Shown: positions 14,486 through 16,470 of the stretch, piece by piece
How the letters are laid out: every line of letters begins with the position of its first letter
Position numbering within the stretch: position 1 is the stretch's first letter
NCBI GenBank assembly: GCA_020253595.1
Contig: JADCBH010000221.1
Span: 1-16,470 of the forward strand
Source: Brevundimonas sp.
GTDB taxonomy: Bacteria; Pseudomonadota; Alphaproteobacteria; Caulobacterales; Caulobacteraceae
Direction: 5' to 3'
Length of the DNA stretch: 16,470 bases
The notes under the pieces: generated by a model
What the model was told of the DNA's origin: nothing
Database searches by the model: none
The model's input: the letters and a program-made list of their open reading frames with translations, nothing else
Position numbers and translations under genes: made by a program

Positions 14486-16120
14486 CTAGTCGCGGGCACC
14501 GTCGCTGGCGGCTCGAGCCGTCGCGAACTCCGACGTTTCGGACCACGTGGGCCAGTCGCGGCTGTTCGCCAGGTCGCGGGCGATGGACCAGTAGAGCTCC
14601 AGGTCCTGGATCTGGCCGCGGTAGTCCCAGTCACCCGACCACTCGTCGTTGGCCTGATGATAGCGCCGCGCCGTGTATTCGTCGCGGGCCGCCGTGCGCG
14701 CCGCGATCGGCTCGTCCACAAAGGGGCCCGAAGAGTCCGCATACACCATCGGCACGCCGCGCTTGGCGAGCGGGAAGTGATCCGAGCGGAAGTAGAAGCC
14801 CGCCTGGGTCATCTGGTCCGGCTCGATCGTGCGGCCCTGGGCCGAGGCCGCCGCTTCCAGACGCGCATCGAAGTCAGCGGACTGGCCATAACCGATCACG
14901 CCTAGATGCCGCGTGCGGCCATAGACGTTGGCCGAGTCCATGTTGAAGCCACCGACGGTCGTCTCCAGCGGATAGAGCGGATTGGCGGCGTAGTACTCCG
15001 AGCCCAGAAGGCCACTCTCCTCGGCTGTGAAGCCGATGAAAACCAGGGATCGCTCCGGCCTCGGCCCGGCGGCGGCGATGCGGGCCAGTTCCAGCAGGCC
15101 AGCGATGCCCGACGCATTGTCCACAGCCCCGTTGAAGATGGCATCGCCATCGGCATCGGGGTTGCCCACCCCAATGTGGTCCCAGTGGCCGGTGAAGAGG
15201 ATCGTCTCATCCGGGCGTGTTGAGCCTGGCAGGCGACCGATGATGTTATGTGTGACGATCTGCTCGGACGCCACGTCAAAGGCGACGTCGAGGGTGGCCC
15301 CCGTCAGGGCCACCGGCTGGAAGTCGCGGCTGCGGGCCTGCATCTTCAGCGCGTCGAAATCCAGTCCTGCGCGGCGGAAGAGCTCGACAGCGACGTCGCG
15401 CTGCAGCCAGCTCTCGACCGGGATTCGCTCGTTCGCATTGGAGCGCACGATATCGAAGTTCGATCCGGACCAGCTGTTTCTGACCGTTGTCCAACCGTAG
15501 GAGGCGGGGGCGTCCTCGTGCACGATAATGACGCCGGCCGCGCCTTGCCGCGCCGCCTCTTCGTACTTGTAGGTCCAGCGGCCGTAGTAGGTCATGGCCC
15601 GGCCACCGAACGTGTTCAGCGCCGGTTCCTCGAAATCGGCGTCGTTGACCAGGACGACCAGGATCTTGCCGGTCATGTCCTGGCCCTTGAAGTCGTTCCA
15701 GTCCCGCTCCGGCGCATTGATGCCATAGCCGACGAACACCAGCGGCGCGTCGGACAGCGCGATACGGCTTTCGCCCGGACGACGCGTCGAGACGACGATT
15801 TGCTCACCCTGAGCGAGCGGCAGTGTCCAGTCGCCGACCGAAAGTCGGGCCTGGATGTTGGAGGCGGTAAAGCGGTTCAGCGCCACGGCCTGGGTCCATC
15901 CGCCGTTCTCGCCGCCCGGCTCCAGCCCGGCCGCCGCCATAGCGCCGGACATGTAGCCGATGACCCGGTCCTCGGCCGGCGTGGCAATGCCGCGTCCCTG
16001 ATAGTCATCCGCCGACAGGATGCGCGTGTGCTGGGACAGACGGACAGGGTCGAAGGCCACCTCCTGAGCGGCGGCAGGCAGGGCGAGGGCCAGGACGGCA
16101 ACAGCGGTAAGGAGGCGCAT
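14486..16120 (-). CDS. Secreted M28-family zinc metallopeptidase (copy 2)
   Basis: This is a 544-residue exported peptidase paralogous to the gene downstream. The signal peptide MRLLTAVAVLALALPAAAQE is probably cut after residue 18. A PA-like insert (VFVGYGINAPERDWNDFKG, about 128-146 onward) precedes the catalytic domain. Zinc and catalytic residues are His312 and Asp314 (HWDH), Asp334 (VDNASG), Glu367-Glu368 (TAEESGLLG), Asp395 (NMDS) and His448 (RSDHFPLA). The ATG at 16120 is chosen because the signal peptide begins there and GAAGG lies upstream; the open frame continues to 16243 without a signal-like start. It lies 34 bases after a membrane-protein gene on the same strand. Confidence 0.96.
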   Translation of the reverse strand: MRLLTAVAVLALALPAAAQEVAFDPVRLSQHTRILSADDYQGRGIATPAEDRVIGYMSGAMAAAGLEPGGENGGWTQAVALNRFTASNIQARLSVGDWTLPLAQGEQIVVSTRRPGESRIALSDAPLVFVGYGINAPERDWNDFKGQDMTGKILVVLVNDADFEEPALNTFGGRAMTYYGRWTYKYEEAARQGAAGVIIVHEDAPASYGWTTVRNSWSGSNFDIVRSNANERIPVESWLQRDVAVELFRRAGLDFDALKMQARSRDFQPVALTGATLDVAFDVASEQIVTHNIIGRLPGSTRPDETILFTGHWDHIGVGNPDADGDAIFNGAVDNASGIAGLLELARIAAAGPRPERSLVFIGFTAEESGLLGSEYYAANPLYPLETTVGGFNMDSANVYGRTRHLGVIGYGQSADFDARLEAAASAQGRTIEPDQMTQAGFYFRSDHFPLAKRGVPMVYADSSGPFVDEPIAARTAARDEYTARRYHQANDEWSGDWDYRGQIQDLELYWSIARDLANSRDWPTWSETSEFATARAASDGARD

Positions 16121-16154
16121 GGACGGACCTTCGTGAAGAACGGAGACCGGAAGG

Positions 16155-16470
16155 TTAGGAGGTCGAGTCTCCGGTGTCGACTGAATCGGTCGTCGCGCTG
16201 AGGGCTGAAAATTCCCGGGCGCGAAGGGCCAGGCTGACGCCAATCAGGACCGGAATGCCCATATAGATGAACCCGGGAGCCCAGCGCGCGACATCGCCCG
16301 GTGCCGCCAGGGCGAGGATGACAGAACTGGCCGACATGATGGCCAGGATCGACCAGTTCGAGATCCAGATGCGACCTGTCAGAGCGAGGTCCGGCGCGGG
16401 TTGCCCACGTCTGAGATGGTGGCGATACAACAGTGCATAGAGGGTCGACAGGGCAAGGCAGCCCGCCCCA
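16155..16470 (-). CDS. Membrane protein of unknown function, C-terminal part (cut by window edge)
   Basis: About 104 residues are visible, and the frame stays open through the right edge, so the start lies outside the window. Three hydrophobic stretches are seen: ALSTLYALLY at the edge, SILAIMSASSVILALAA, and FIYMGIPVLIGVSLAL. They are joined by a basic loop (RHHLRRGQPAPD) and followed by a polar Ser/Thr/Asp-rich tail. I recognise no family. Its stop is 34 bases before the M28 copy 2 start, so the three minus-strand genes probably form one transcription unit. Confidence 0.7.
   Translation of the reverse strand, partial: GAGCLALSTLYALLYRHHLRRGQPAPDLALTGRIWISNWSILAIMSASSVILALAAPGDVARWAPGFIYMGIPVLIGVSLALRAREFSALSATTDSVDTGDSTS

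Noticed and set aside
13302..14489. A 395-codon plus-strand open frame opposite M28 copy 1.
   Set aside because: The minus-strand frame has a complete M28 active site and signal peptide; the plus-strand frame has neither domain nor composition of a real protein.
16121..16243. N-terminal extension of M28 copy 2 up to 16243.
   Set aside because: The extension is Pro/Arg-rich without signal features and would bury the clear signal peptide starting at 16120; it also overlaps the end of the membrane-protein gene.

Overview
The window looks like chromosome from a high-GC alphaproteobacterium of the Caulobacterales, most likely Brevundimonas or a close relative. This rests on gene content and protein style (BamD, Pth, L25 and YchF of alphaproteobacterial type) and on promoter-like sites resembling the Caulobacter sigma-73 pattern. 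No rRNA, tRNA, CRISPR array, insertion sequence or phage gene was seen, and no gene-free gap exceeds about 205 bases.

Layout. Positions 1-1180 (minus strand) hold the start of recN, cut by the window edge, preceded in transcription order by bamD. Prs (PRPP synthase) is transcribed divergently from 1386. It is followed by two tandem paralogous lipoproteins of unknown function (2403-3605 and 3717-4784) that share an exactly spaced four-cysteine C-terminal module. Next come rplY (ribosomal protein L25/Ctc) and pth (peptidyl-tRNA hydrolase), separated by a clear intrinsic terminator.

The most interesting part is 6265-10642, a compact plus-strand operon that looks dedicated to copper. It has a short DUF2946 protein with a CXXC motif and a C-terminal RGPP motif, a TonB-dependent outer-membrane receptor, a PepSY transmembrane protein whose start overlaps the receptor stop (ATGA), and a lipid-anchored PCuAC-type copper chaperone. 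The first ORF resembles CruR of Bordetella pertussis, a nascent-peptide copper sensor. That protein stalls the ribosome at a C-terminal RAPP motif and so controls Rho-dependent termination before a TonB receptor gene. Three features here fit that mechanism: about 40 residues lie between CXXC and RGPP, the stretch around its stop codon is very C-rich and G-poor, and a hairpin lies just before the receptor gene. The whole reading is an inference that needs experiment.

Positions 10723-12698 hold ychF, with a promoter-like sequence sitting inside an inverted repeat, and a DUF6065-like gene. From the right, the minus strand carries the end of a multi-spanning membrane protein (cut by the window edge) and two paralogous secreted M28 metallopeptidases with complete zinc ligand sets. 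These three look like one transcription unit converging on the ychF unit at about 12.7 kb.
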